DNA of 41,029 nucleotides from Weeksellaceae bacterium (GCA_022701545.1 JAKOOG010000303.1:1-41029); one strand, 5' to 3'; positions 18,732-29,045 are shown, numbered from the stretch's first letter. Notes: a model not told the origin generated them from the letters alone. Made by a program: numbers and translations.

Positions 18732-20831
18732 TTACCAGATTTTTATTCTGTCCTGAGGCGCTTTATACATTTTATCACCCGGCTTGATATCGAATGCTTT
18801 GATGAAAGAATCCTGGTTGACCAATGGCCCGAACGCTCTGAAAACGCCCGGTGAATGCGGATCGGTCTTCACCTGGTTGGTCATATACTGATCGGTGGAT
18901 TTTGTTCTCCACACGGTTGCCCAGCTCATGAAAAACCGCTGATCCTGTGTGAAACCGCTGATCGGCCCCGGATTGCCGTGGTCTTTCAGGTACATCTGAA
19001 GTGCATCGTAGGCAACGGCAACTCCTCCTAAATCTCCGATATTTTCACCGCTGGTAAATTTACCGTTCACAAAACTTCCTTTTACCGGTTCGTAAGCACT
19101 GTACTGTGCCGCGAGCTGGGCTACTTTCGCATCGAAGTTCTTACGGTCTGCATCCGTCCACCAGTTGTTCAGATTGCCATCTCCGTCGAATCTGGAACCG
19201 CTGTCATCGAATCCGTGAGAAATTTCATGGCCGATCACCGCACCTATTCCGCCGAAGTTTACCGCAGCATCTGCATTCGGGTTATAGAACGGAGGCTGCA
19301 GGATGGCTGCAGGAAAAACGATTTCGTTGTTGGACCCGCTGTAGTAAGCATTCACCGTCTGCGGAGTCATTCCCCATTCTGATCTGTCCACGGGTTTTCC
19401 TATTTTATCCAGACTTCTCTGATACTGCCAGGCAGACACATTCTGAAGGTTTGAATATAAGGTAGCCCCTGCTTTCGGAGCCTCCACTTTCAGTTGGGTG
19501 TAATCTTTCCATTTATCCGGATAGGCAATCTTTACCGTAAATTTCGACAGTTTTTCCTGGGCTTTTACCTTGGTTTCCGGAGACATCCAGTCCATATCGT
19601 TGATGTGGGTCTTGAATGATTTCAAAATATAATCGATATACGTCTCCATCTGCGCTTTGGCTTCAGGCGTGAAGTATTTCTCAACATAGAGTTTTCCGAA
19701 AGCTTCTCCCAAAACACCGTTCACCAGGGAAAGCCCTCTTTTGTTCATCGGACGCTGTTCTTTCTGGCCCTGAAGATATTTGGAATAGAAATCGAAGCGG
19801 ATCTGCTCCAGGTTTTCATCCAGGTTGCTGGCATTGCCGTTAATCAAATGATATTTCAGGTAATCTTTCAGCAACGGCAGGTTTTTCTGCGTCAGGAACG
19901 AATCCATATTCTGGTAATATTTCAATTCGCCGACAATCACGCGGTCGGTATTGACGCCTGCGTCTTTCAGGTATTTCGGAAGATTGATATTCTTCACCAA
20001 AGCCGGCAGTTCGGATACGTTTTTAGGATTGTATCGTAAATTGGCATCCCTGTTCTGCTCAAGGGTTAACAGGTAATTGGCCAGCTGCTTTTCAAAATCC
20101 ACTACGTTTTTGGCTGCAGCATCCGCATTTTTATAATTCAAAACGCCGAAAAGTTTCCCGACATATCCCTGGTATTCTGCCAGGGTTTTGGTATTGGCTT
20201 CGTTCACTTTCTGGTAGTAATCTCTTCCCAATCCAAGATCCGGACCACCAAGATATACGGCATTCATGGTAGAATTCTTCATATCGGCTCCTACTCTCCA
20301 TCCGTAGAAGGAGTTATCGCCTACTTTTGTTGCCTCCAGCAAATATTTCTGTAGGTCGTTCAGGTTTTTGATGGCATCGATTTTCGCCAGGTCTCCTTTG
20401 ATCGGACTCAGGCCTTCAGAATTTCTTTTCCCGGTATCCATGAAAGAGGCATAAAGATTCTGGATTTTCTGGCCTTCGGAACCTGCCGGATACGATTCGG
20501 ATAAAATTTTATTTAAAATATCCAGGGAAGCGTCGTCCACATTTTCCCTCAACGCATTGAAAGATCCCCAGCTCGCCTTATCGGAAGGAATCTGCGTGGT
20601 TTTCACCCAGTTTCCATTGACGTAGCTAAAAAAGTCATCCTGCGGACGTACGGATTTATCCATATAGGCTAAATTCAGTCCTTCTTCTTTAATTTCTTCT
20701 TTCTTTACCGGCTCTGCAGTGACCTCCTTTGTCATTTCCGGTTTCCGGGCCTCTGCTGTTTTTGCCGTACCACACGAATGTAAGAATACCATTCCCGAAA
20801 AGGCAAGTATTCCGATATTTAGCTTTTTCAT
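18732..20831 (-). CDS. M13 family zinc metallopeptidase, lipoprotein
   Basis: FLHSCGTAK lipobox; IGAVIGHEISHGFDDSGSRFD HExxH; GENIGDLGGVAVAYDAL. Confidence 0.95.
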   Translation of the reverse strand: MKKLNIGILAFSGMVFLHSCGTAKTAEARKPEMTKEVTAEPVKKEEIKEEGLNLAYMDKSVRPQDDFFSYVNGNWVKTTQIPSDKASWGSFNALRENVDDASLDILNKILSESYPAGSEGQKIQNLYASFMDTGKRNSEGLSPIKGDLAKIDAIKNLNDLQKYLLEATKVGDNSFYGWRVGADMKNSTMNAVYLGGPDLGLGRDYYQKVNEANTKTLAEYQGYVGKLFGVLNYKNADAAAKNVVDFEKQLANYLLTLEQNRDANLRYNPKNVSELPALVKNINLPKYLKDAGVNTDRVIVGELKYYQNMDSFLTQKNLPLLKDYLKYHLINGNASNLDENLEQIRFDFYSKYLQGQKEQRPMNKRGLSLVNGVLGEAFGKLYVEKYFTPEAKAQMETYIDYILKSFKTHINDMDWMSPETKVKAQEKLSKFTVKIAYPDKWKDYTQLKVEAPKAGATLYSNLQNVSAWQYQRSLDKIGKPVDRSEWGMTPQTVNAYYSGSNNEIVFPAAILQPPFYNPNADAAVNFGGIGAVIGHEISHGFDDSGSRFDGDGNLNNWWTDADRKNFDAKVAQLAAQYSAYEPVKGSFVNGKFTSGENIGDLGGVAVAYDALQMYLKDHGNPGPISGFTQDQRFFMSWATVWRTKSTDQYMTNQVKTDPHSPGVFRAFGPLVNQDSFIKAFDIKPGDKMYKAPQDRIKIW

Positions 20832-20944
20832 TTAAATATATTTTGATTTACACAAACTTACCAAATATACAAAATTATGTTAATTAGATATTTGGTAAAC
20901 ATTCAGCATGGCGTTGAAATTTTAATAAGATATTGGAAAAAATG

Positions 20945-21025
20945 CTTCGAGAACCTCAGCATGACATCCCTGATACTAACTTTTTAAAGGAATTTTACAG
21001 CACTTTTATACTGAGGTTCTCAAAG
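20945..21025. repeat. imperfect inverted repeat CTTCGAGAACCTCAG ... CTGAGGTTCTCAAAG
   Basis: 14/15 complementary arms separated by 51 bp. Confidence 0.6.
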
Positions 21026-21069
21026 AATATATTTAATCAAAAACCATTAAATTAGTTATATTAAAACAA

Positions 21070-21097
21070 AAAAACCGCTCATTTCTGAACGGTTTTA
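21070..21097 (-). terminator. hairpin AAAACCGCTCA/TGAACGGTTTT
   Basis: stem with one mismatch downstream of the second M13 gene. Confidence 0.6.
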
Positions 21098-21114
21098 ATA
21101 TTTTAATCTGATGA

Positions 21115-23142
21115 TTACCAGATTTTAATTCTGTCTGCAGGAGCTTTGTATAATTTATCTCCTTGTTTTACGTCGAATGCTTTGTAGAAAGCGTCAACGT
21201 TTGTTAACGGACCGAAACTTCTGAAATATCCAGGAGAATGCGGATCGGTTTTCACCTGATTCACCATATATTTTTCGCTGGATAAAGTTCTCCAGACGGT
21301 TGCCCAGCTTAAGAAGAATCTCTGATCCTGAGTATATCCGCTGATCGTCCCCGGATTTCCTTTGTCTTTCAGGTACATCTGCAGGGCGTCATAAGCGATG
21401 TTTACTCCTCCTAAATCGGCAATGTTTTCACCGTTGGTAAAGGTTCCGTTGACGAAAGTCCCTTTTACCGGCTCATATTTATCATATTGTGCAGCCAGCG
21501 CTTTGGTTGCTTTTTCGAAGTTGGCTTTGTCTTCCGGCGTCCACCAGTCCACCAGGTTTCCGTCGGCATCAAACTGTGCTCCGGAATCATCGAATCCGTG
21601 GCTCATTTCGTGACCGATCACCGCACCGATTCCTCCGAAATTCACCGCAGCATCCGCTTTAGGATTGAAGAACGGCGGCTGAAGGATGGCCGCAGGGAAA
21701 ACGATCTCGTTGTTTACCGGGTTGTAATAAGCATTTACGGTCTGCGGCGTCATTCCCCATTCCGATTTATCCACCGGTTTCCCGATTTTCGCAAGGTCTT
21801 TGTTGTACTGCCATTCCGTAATGTTCTGCAGGTTGGAATACAGGTTTCCGCCTTTGGATTCAGGAACGATGGTTAATTTGGAATAATCTTTCCACTTGTC
21901 CGGATAAGCTACTTTTACCGTGAATTTGTTTAATTTCTGCATGGCTTTTTCCTTGGTGGTGGAAGACATCCAGGCTAAATTATTGATGTGGACAGCGAAA
22001 CTTTTCTTTAAATAATCGATCAGTTCCACCATCTGCGCTTTAGCTTCTGCAGGGAAATATTTTTCAACGTATAACTTTCCGAATGCTTCACCCAACGTAC
22101 CATTGATCAGCTCAAACCCTCTTTTGTTAAGGGCTCTCTGCTCCTGCTGGCCTCTCAGGTATTTACCGTAAAAAGCAAACTTCATGTCTCCGATCTTTTC
22201 GCTTAGGTAAGAAGCACTTCCGTGGATCATGTGGAATTTAAGATAATCTTTGATCACAGGAAGATTCTGTGTATTGATGAATTTATCCAGATTCTTATAA
22301 TAGCCCAGTTCCCCGATGATCACTTTATTTTCGTTTACCCCAACTTTCTTAAGGTAAGCCGGAAGGTCTACATTTTTTACCAGGGCAGAAAGCTCAGCCA
22401 TGGTTTTCGGGTTATACTGAAGGGTATTGTCACGGCTCTGCTCATTGGTAAGATAAGTCTTAGCGATGCTTTTCTCATAATCCACAATACCTTTTGCAGC
22501 CGCATCCGCGTTTTTATATCCTAATTCCTTCAGCATGGAAGCCACATATTTTGTGTATTCCGCCAAAGCCTCGGTATTCTTTTCGTTTACTTTCTGGTAG
22601 TAGTCTCTTCCCAATCCTAATGAAGCATCTCCTAAGTACACTGCATTCATTTTGGAATCTTTAAGATCTGCATCTACACCCCATCCGTAGAAATTATTCT
22701 CTCCTTCTTTCGTTACGGAAATTAAATAATTCTGAAGATCATTAACGCTTTTGATGGCGTCGATTTTATTCAGGTTGGCCTGGATCGGCTTGATGCCGTC
22801 TGCATTTCTTTTGGCCATATCCATATAGGACGCATAAAGATCCTGGATTTTTTTACCTTCTGTTCCGTCGGCAAATTTATCTTTCAGAAGCGAGTTCAGG
22901 ATCGTCATGGAATTGTTGTCCGTATCGTCAGCCAGTTTGTTGAAGCTTCCCCAAGTCGGTTTATCGGAAGGAATTTTGGCAGTCTTCATCCATGTTCCGC
23001 TCACAAAGCTATAAAAATCGTCCTGCGGACGTACCGATTTATCCATCAGGCTAAGGTCCAAGCCTTTATCCGTCGCCTGAGCGTTCACTGTCTGTGAACA
23101 GATTCCCCCCAATAAAAGCAGGGAAAGCGTTAGTTTTTTCAT
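21115..23142 (-). CDS. M13 family zinc metallopeptidase, signal-peptide form
   Basis: IGAVIGHEMSHGFDDSGAQFD; clear paralogue of the adjacent gene; signal peptide without lipobox. Confidence 0.95.
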   Translation of the reverse strand: MKKLTLSLLLLGGICSQTVNAQATDKGLDLSLMDKSVRPQDDFYSFVSGTWMKTAKIPSDKPTWGSFNKLADDTDNNSMTILNSLLKDKFADGTEGKKIQDLYASYMDMAKRNADGIKPIQANLNKIDAIKSVNDLQNYLISVTKEGENNFYGWGVDADLKDSKMNAVYLGDASLGLGRDYYQKVNEKNTEALAEYTKYVASMLKELGYKNADAAAKGIVDYEKSIAKTYLTNEQSRDNTLQYNPKTMAELSALVKNVDLPAYLKKVGVNENKVIIGELGYYKNLDKFINTQNLPVIKDYLKFHMIHGSASYLSEKIGDMKFAFYGKYLRGQQEQRALNKRGFELINGTLGEAFGKLYVEKYFPAEAKAQMVELIDYLKKSFAVHINNLAWMSSTTKEKAMQKLNKFTVKVAYPDKWKDYSKLTIVPESKGGNLYSNLQNITEWQYNKDLAKIGKPVDKSEWGMTPQTVNAYYNPVNNEIVFPAAILQPPFFNPKADAAVNFGGIGAVIGHEMSHGFDDSGAQFDADGNLVDWWTPEDKANFEKATKALAAQYDKYEPVKGTFVNGTFTNGENIADLGGVNIAYDALQMYLKDKGNPGTISGYTQDQRFFLSWATVWRTLSSEKYMVNQVKTDPHSPGYFRSFGPLTNVDAFYKAFDVKQGDKLYKAPADRIKIW

Positions 23143-23404
23143 TATAATTACAATTTTTACAATAAGTGTAACTTTTCTCTAATTCGTTACTTTTGATGAA
23201 AACAAATTTAGTTAAATATTAAAACCTGTTCCCATTTAATCTTTTAAATTTCGATCCTGCTTCGCGCTTTCGGTCACAAAATCAAATATTTTTAAGAGAT
23301 TTGTTTCTTAGCCGCTTCAGCCTGATGAATACCAGTATGCCTATTACCAACATTTATATTTCCATTGTTAAATTCATGATCCTACGATGCAGATACCACC
23401 GTGC

Positions 23405-26400
23405 TTATGGTGTTGAGATTTCTTTTACGTTTCCTGTCCTTTTCAGGAAACCCCACGACTGCATCTCCCCTTTCAGTGCTCTTCTCAGGCTTCTGAACAG
23501 GACAATGTACATCAGCCATCTATAGCCGAATCTCTGCGGAATTACATACAGCAGATTAGCAAGTTTCTCCCGCTGCATGATAAAGGCAATGAAGGCCAGT
23601 GAAGCATCTACCAGAAGGAAGATTAAATAATACCCGAATATTTTTCCGCCATTTCCCGATAAAAGACCGAAAAACATGATAAGATCGGCCATCGGCGAGA
23701 AAAACGGAATGATGTACTGGAACAGCAGAATATTCGGCATCGCCCATAATCCCAAGCCTTTGAATTTAGGATTCAGGAAAGTCTGTCTCTGTTTCCAGAA
23801 CATCTGCATAATGCCATAGGTCCATCTGAAACGCTGCTTTAAAAACTGCTTTACACTTTCCGGTGCTTCGGTAACGGCTACTGCCCGGTTTTCGTTCGCT
23901 ACGGTATATTCTTCCCTCAGGATTTTTACCGTAATGTCGCAGTCTTCCGCCAGCGTATCGGAAGAATAGCCGCCCACTTCTTCGACAACGGATTTTTTAA
24001 AGGCTCCGATCGCTCCCGGAATTACCGTGATCGCATTAATGTTGGCATATGCCAGCCGGTCGAAGTTCTGGCTGGTCGTATATTCGATCGACTGCCATTT
24101 CGTGAGCCAGTTTACCGTATTTCCGACTTTTACATTCCCTGCCACCGCGGCAATTTTATCATCCGGTGCAGAATTTAAAAACCGGGCGATTAAATATTTC
24201 ACTGCATTCTGTTCCAGTTTGGTATCGGCGTCAATGCAGACCACATATTCCGCATCCGTTTCAGAGATCCCGAAATTCAGAGCCGTGGCTTTCCCTCCGT
24301 TTGTTTTACTGAAAATTTTAAGTTTAGGGTTGCCGGAAAAGGCTTCCGTGGCTTTTTCATAGGTTGAATCTTTGCTTCCGTCGTCTACCATGATCACATC
24401 AAAATTCGGATAAGTCTGCTTCAACAGGTTGTTTAATGAAGAAACAATATTCACTTCTTCATTGTAAGCCGGTACAATAATCGAAACTTTTGGGTAGGAT
24501 TCCAATATTGGGAAGACCCCTAATTTTTTCTCTCTTTTTCTTTCTTGAAAAGCCCAGTACAGCATGATGAACAGCCTGATCAGTCCCAACCCGATAAAGA
24601 TCGTAAACAGGGCCACCAGGAAATGGCTGATCCCGTAAATAACCGTTGCCAGGATGAGGTTCAGCTGCATCACATAATAAGCTTTTGTCTTCGGAACTTC
24701 GGGCATCAGTTCGTTTTTACTTTTATGCAGAATGCTGGTAAGGTTGGTGAAGTGGTATCCCTGTTTCTGTAATGCAGGAATAAGAACCTTCAGTGCCTTC
24801 ACCGTTTCTTCGCGGGTATCGCCGCCTGCGTCGTGAAGAAGAATGATGTTTCCCCGTTCCGCTTTTACTCCCGCCATTACCCTTTTTATAATTTCATCGG
24901 CTTTTATCCCGGGCTGCCAGTCTTCGGGATCAATGTTTTCACCGATATCCAGGTAATTCTGCTGCCTGGCCAAAGCTACGGGAATGATTTCCTCTGAAGT
25001 CGTCGGCTCGGAATCCGCATTATACGGGGCTCTGAAGAGGATGGTGCTGTGTCCGGTAATACATTCGATCAGAAGCCGGGTAAGTTTCAGTTCCAGCAAA
25101 GCCCTTTCCGGGCTTACCTTCGCCACATTTTCGTGGGTAAAGGTGTGGTTTCCTATTTCATGGCCTTCACGGTAGATCCTTTTCACCAGCGGAAGGTTTT
25201 TCTCTGCATTTAAACCTACCAGAAAGAAAGCCGCCGGAACATGGTATTTTGAGAGGACATCCAGGACCTGTGGCGTATACGTCTCATCCGGGCCGTCGTC
25301 AAAGGTGAGCACCAGTTCTTTCTGGGGGGCTCCGCCATACTTTCTCACTTCATAGGAACTCGGATAGGTAATGTAATTTTCGTCGGTAATAATTTTTTCT
25401 TTCGGATCGATTTCCAGGGCAATCTTTCCGTCATGCGGGGTATTCAGTACATCCAGCACTTCACCGTCGCCGATATAATCCACCATGGTCTGCCCTTTTA
25501 CATTTTCCAGCAATTTTAGGTTTAATTTTGAAAGCCCTGCAGAGGTCAGGTCTTTATCATAAAAACTCCAGATCCGGCTATCTTCGCTCCCCAGTCTCCA
25601 AAGTGCAGTTCCGGCCAACGGATATTCCGAGGAGAAGCGCATCGTATTAAAGATAGACGCGGCATCGTTGAAAAATACGGTATGGGTATAATTCTTTGAA
25701 TCGGTATACGAATAATTCAGGTTGAAGGTATTGTCATCAAAATTGATTTTCGCTTTACTGGCGCTTGCTTTGGTGATCGCCTGCATATAGGTTACGGAAC
25801 TGTTGTCGTCTTTATTGGTACTCCAGTCGTATCCGTAGGCCCCCAGTCCTAAAATGATTTTTTCGGGGGCTGTTTTTGCTAAAATTTTCCCGGTCTGCGC
25901 CTCGATCCACTTCTGGGACGAAACCGGCCCGGCATCGCTGTCGGCAGAATATTCATCATAGGCCATCAAGACAAAATAATCGACATACGGATTCAGTTTT
26001 TCAACATTGTAATCGTCATTATCCGTCATGATATCCATGGAGACCAACAGTTTATTCTGCCTGAAAGTTCCCGAAAGCTCCTTCATAAAAGCGATCAGGT
26101 TTTCATCGGAATCCAGGTTCATATCCTCGAAGTCGATGTTGATTCCCTTAAAATGAAGTTTCTGGCACTGCTGTTTCAGCTTCTGAATAAGCTGCGTTCT
26201 TTTGCGGGGATCTTTAAGAACCTTTCCCAATCCTTCCGAATGGAATTCCTGATTGGAATTATTGCTGAGAATCGGCATCGTGGCGATCCCTGTTCTTCTG
26301 ATGACCTTGTATCCTTCAGGATCCACATTCGTTTTAAGGTCACCGGTTTTGGGATCCAGGAAAAACCATTCCGGGAACACCAGGTTGATGTGTCTGATGT

Positions 26401-26803
26401 TTCTTTTTAAAGACATCAGAGACTGCGGATCCCATGCTACATAAAAGGCAGAACGGATCCCGCCGGGAAACTGGGACCAGTTGCGGTTCTGGTTTTTCAG
26501 CCTTTCCGCTTTTGCTTTCTGGATTTTGGCCAGATTGGTATGGATGTTTTTTTCAGAAATAAAACTTCTGAAACCCTTGTATTCTTTAGATATTTTATTC
26601 TCCTGAAGATAAGGCTTGCTGGCAGTAATTACTGCTTTATAATCCTCTTTGAAAGGTATTTTCGGACTTCTGCCGAATTTCATCATCAGACCTAAAGCCA
26701 GAAAAAGCAATACGGCAACGAAAATAAAAATACGGCTGCCCCACTGCACATTTCTCCAGCGTTTTTTGTTGTCGGTCTGAAAGATCTGTCTGGAATTTTC
26801 CAC
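23405..26803 (-). CDS. trifunctional membrane protein: GH18-like domain, polysaccharide deacetylase (CE4/NodB), family 2 glycosyltransferase
   Basis: GINIDFEDMN (GH18 DxxDxDxE-type); LTFDDGPDETYTP...GNHTFTHE (NodB); VSIIVPAYNEE, CIDADT, LAEDCDIT, QRFRW (processive GT2); flanking TM segments. Confidence 0.92.
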   Translation of the reverse strand: MENSRQIFQTDNKKRWRNVQWGSRIFIFVAVLLFLALGLMMKFGRSPKIPFKEDYKAVITASKPYLQENKISKEYKGFRSFISEKNIHTNLAKIQKAKAERLKNQNRNWSQFPGGIRSAFYVAWDPQSLMSLKRNIRHINLVFPEWFFLDPKTGDLKTNVDPEGYKVIRRTGIATMPILSNNSNQEFHSEGLGKVLKDPRKRTQLIQKLKQQCQKLHFKGINIDFEDMNLDSDENLIAFMKELSGTFRQNKLLVSMDIMTDNDDYNVEKLNPYVDYFVLMAYDEYSADSDAGPVSSQKWIEAQTGKILAKTAPEKIILGLGAYGYDWSTNKDDNSSVTYMQAITKASASKAKINFDDNTFNLNYSYTDSKNYTHTVFFNDAASIFNTMRFSSEYPLAGTALWRLGSEDSRIWSFYDKDLTSAGLSKLNLKLLENVKGQTMVDYIGDGEVLDVLNTPHDGKIALEIDPKEKIITDENYITYPSSYEVRKYGGAPQKELVLTFDDGPDETYTPQVLDVLSKYHVPAAFFLVGLNAEKNLPLVKRIYREGHEIGNHTFTHENVAKVSPERALLELKLTRLLIECITGHSTILFRAPYNADSEPTTSEEIIPVALARQQNYLDIGENIDPEDWQPGIKADEIIKRVMAGVKAERGNIILLHDAGGDTREETVKALKVLIPALQKQGYHFTNLTSILHKSKNELMPEVPKTKAYYVMQLNLILATVIYGISHFLVALFTIFIGLGLIRLFIMLYWAFQERKREKKLGVFPILESYPKVSIIVPAYNEEVNIVSSLNNLLKQTYPNFDVIMVDDGSKDSTYEKATEAFSGNPKLKIFSKTNGGKATALNFGISETDAEYVVCIDADTKLEQNAVKYLIARFLNSAPDDKIAAVAGNVKVGNTVNWLTKWQSIEYTTSQNFDRLAYANINAITVIPGAIGAFKKSVVEEVGGYSSDTLAEDCDITVKILREEYTVANENRAVAVTEAPESVKQFLKQRFRWTYGIMQMFWKQRQTFLNPKFKGLGLWAMPNILLFQYIIPFFSPMADLIMFFGLLSGNGGKIFGYYLIFLLVDASLAFIAFIMQREKLANLLYVIPQRFGYRWLMYIVLFRSLRRALKGEMQSWGFLKRTGNVKEISTP

Positions 26804-26890
26804 GATTTACACTTTTGGTTTATGAATTACAAAAGTCGTGAAATATCTGCTTGTCTTTAATTAAAAAAATATTAAAATCGAACGTTACAT

Positions 26891-28141
26891 TCAGTTATTA
26901 ATAAGAATTCCAACCAAATCCTGAATTATCTTCTGTGAAACGAAATACATGAAATCCAGCCTTTCCAGATGGGGCATATACAATTTCGAAGTCACTTCCT
27001 GATCGTGCACACGGACCGTATAAAAAACCGTTCCCACCTCATTGCCGTCCTCTCCTTTTCCGGGTCCCGCCACACCTGTTGATGACAGTGAAATATCGGT
27101 GCCGAATAATTTCTGACAGCCCGCAGCCATTTCCCCCGCTACCTGTTCGCTGACCACCGTAAACGCTTCCACCGTTTCTCTTTTTACTTTGAGGATACCG
27201 ATCTTCTTTTCGGTGGCATACGGAACGATTCCGCCAAGGAAGTAGCTGGAGCTTCCCGAAACCGAGGTAATCATTTTCGCAAGCTCTCCTCCGGTGCAGC
27301 TTTCTGCTGTAGAAATTGTAAGCTTTCTCTCCGTTAAAATCTCGGCAAGAATCTTCTCGATCTTGTCTTCGGAGGTAGCAATGACGTTATCTTTAATTAT
27401 AGGCAACAGTTTACGGATTTCTTCTTCCAGCTGCTGTTGCAAAACCGGTTCATTTTCTCCGGTTGCCGTTAAACGTAATTTGACCCTTGTTCCAACCGGC
27501 AGGTAAGAAAGAGCCAGATTTGACGGCAAAGCCAGTTCCCAGGCTTCGATCATATCCGCCAGAATGCTTTCAGGGATTCCCACTACGGAAACAATTCTGG
27601 TTGAGATGTAATTCAGGCTGAATTTCTCATGCAGATACGGAATAATCTGGTCTTTGATCAGCGGTTTTACTTCATACGGAACCCCGGGAAGGCTGAAGAG
27701 TAATTTCCCGTTCTCTTCCATCATGGTACATGGTGCCGTACCAAAGTGGTTCTGGAACACCCTGGATTTTGTAGGAACAAATGCCTGTTCTCGGTTTCGT
27801 TCCAGAATTTCCAGACGGCCGCGCTTTTCCATATAGGCTTTCAGATGATTGAAGGTGACCTCATCGAGGGCAAGCTCGTCATTGAAAAATTCGGCGATGG
27901 CTTTTTTGGTTTTGTCATCCCGGGTCGGCCCCAATCCGCCGGTGGTAATGATCACATCTCCGGTTTTAAAAGCTACTTCTATAGTCTCTTTGATGGTTTC
28001 AATTTCATCGGAGATCGTAAAGATCTGTGAAACTTTTATACCGATGTTTTTGAGTTCGGCGGCAATAAAGTTGGAGTTGGTATCTACGGTATTTCCGGAA
28101 AGGATTTCATCACCTATGGTAATCAGAACAGCATTTTTCAT
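26891..28141 (-). CDS. cinA: CinA family protein (MoCF-like + PncC amidase domains)
   Basis: ITIGDEILSGNTVDTNS, TTGGLGPTRDD, STAESCTGGELAKMIT, SSTGVAGPGKGED. Confidence 0.93.
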   Translation of the reverse strand: MKNAVLITIGDEILSGNTVDTNSNFIAAELKNIGIKVSQIFTISDEIETIKETIEVAFKTGDVIITTGGLGPTRDDKTKKAIAEFFNDELALDEVTFNHLKAYMEKRGRLEILERNREQAFVPTKSRVFQNHFGTAPCTMMEENGKLLFSLPGVPYEVKPLIKDQIIPYLHEKFSLNYISTRIVSVVGIPESILADMIEAWELALPSNLALSYLPVGTRVKLRLTATGENEPVLQQQLEEEIRKLLPIIKDNVIATSEDKIEKILAEILTERKLTISTAESCTGGELAKMITSVSGSSSYFLGGIVPYATEKKIGILKVKRETVEAFTVVSEQVAGEMAAGCQKLFGTDISLSSTGVAGPGKGEDGNEVGTVFYTVRVHDQEVTSKLYMPHLERLDFMYFVSQKIIQDLVGILINN

Positions 28142-28255
28142 ATAATAAAGATCGAAAAAAATTTCTTCACAAATGACGGAAATTTCCGTTGGCCGGGCAA
28201 TATAAATTGATTTTTTCTATTTTTGACGGAAATTGTTTAAAACTAGTATTACAGT

Positions 28256-28732
28256 ATGTCTAAATATGATGATGCTTCATGGCATTACGGCGGAGATTTT
28301 CCTGAAGAACTTTCTGAAAACAGCGGCGCCACCCACACCGGAATGTTCCTGAACTGGTGTATCAATAAAGGCCTGATCTCAGAAGCACTGAAAGAAGACG
28401 CAACAGAAGAAATTGAAATGACCAGACGCCGCGAAATGACGGGTGCCGAATTTGTAATGGAATGTATGGACGGAAAGTTTTCGGAATATGACCTGAATGA
28501 TATGGGAAATGCCTTTGCGCAGGATTATTACAAGGACGAAACCGATTTTGGAAACCGGTTCAGCTCATTTGCGGATGATTACGTAAATCTTTTTGATATG
28601 AAAGCCGAGGAAAACGATTACGAATATGAAACCTTCTATCATATTGAAGATACTTATGAAAACTATGATCTGATGAAGCAGGTAATCGATCACCGTTTCG
28701 AGGAGTGGAAGGAATATAAAGGTCTGAATTGA
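28256..28732 (+). CDS. DUF7832-like hypothetical protein, acidic
   Basis: KYDDASWHYGGDFPEELSENSGATHTGMFLNW signature; family name recalled, not searched. Confidence 0.65.
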   Translation: MSKYDDASWHYGGDFPEELSENSGATHTGMFLNWCINKGLISEALKEDATEEIEMTRRREMTGAEFVMECMDGKFSEYDLNDMGNAFAQDYYKDETDFGNRFSSFADDYVNLFDMKAEENDYEYETFYHIEDTYENYDLMKQVIDHRFEEWKEYKGLN

Positions 28733-28756
28733 AGTAATCACCTCAACACATGAGTC

Positions 28757-28842
28757 TTAACACATGAGAAACATAAGATTTTAGGATTCCAGCTTTGAAA
28801 ATATTTTAGAGCACATGCGATAGAAAATCAGAGATTTTCTTT
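28757..28842. repeat. dispersed intergenic repeat (family A copy 1): TTAACACATGAG...AAAATCAGAGATTTTCTTT
   Basis: both segments recur at 37743-37881. Confidence 0.6.
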
Positions 28843-28857
28843 GATTATCCGCTCTGC

Positions 28858-28937
28858 TTGTCACTCCGTAGGAATCCGGATATAGTATTAGCAAAATGTA
28901 TGGAAAGATCCGTGTCTTGATTTTTACGGAATGACAA
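28858..28937. repeat. intergenic element (family B copy 1) with terminal inverted repeats TTGTCACTCCGTA / TACGGAATGACAA
   Basis: 12/13 complementary termini; 51-bp core homologous to 29046-29096. Confidence 0.65.
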
Positions 28938-29045
28938 AAACAGTGGCAATTAATTCTTCTGTAAAAAAGTTATCGACAAAAATAATACTTCAAGCTTCTC
29001 ATTGACTGTGTTGAATCTACGGTTTCCGCAAGAATCTCAATTAAA

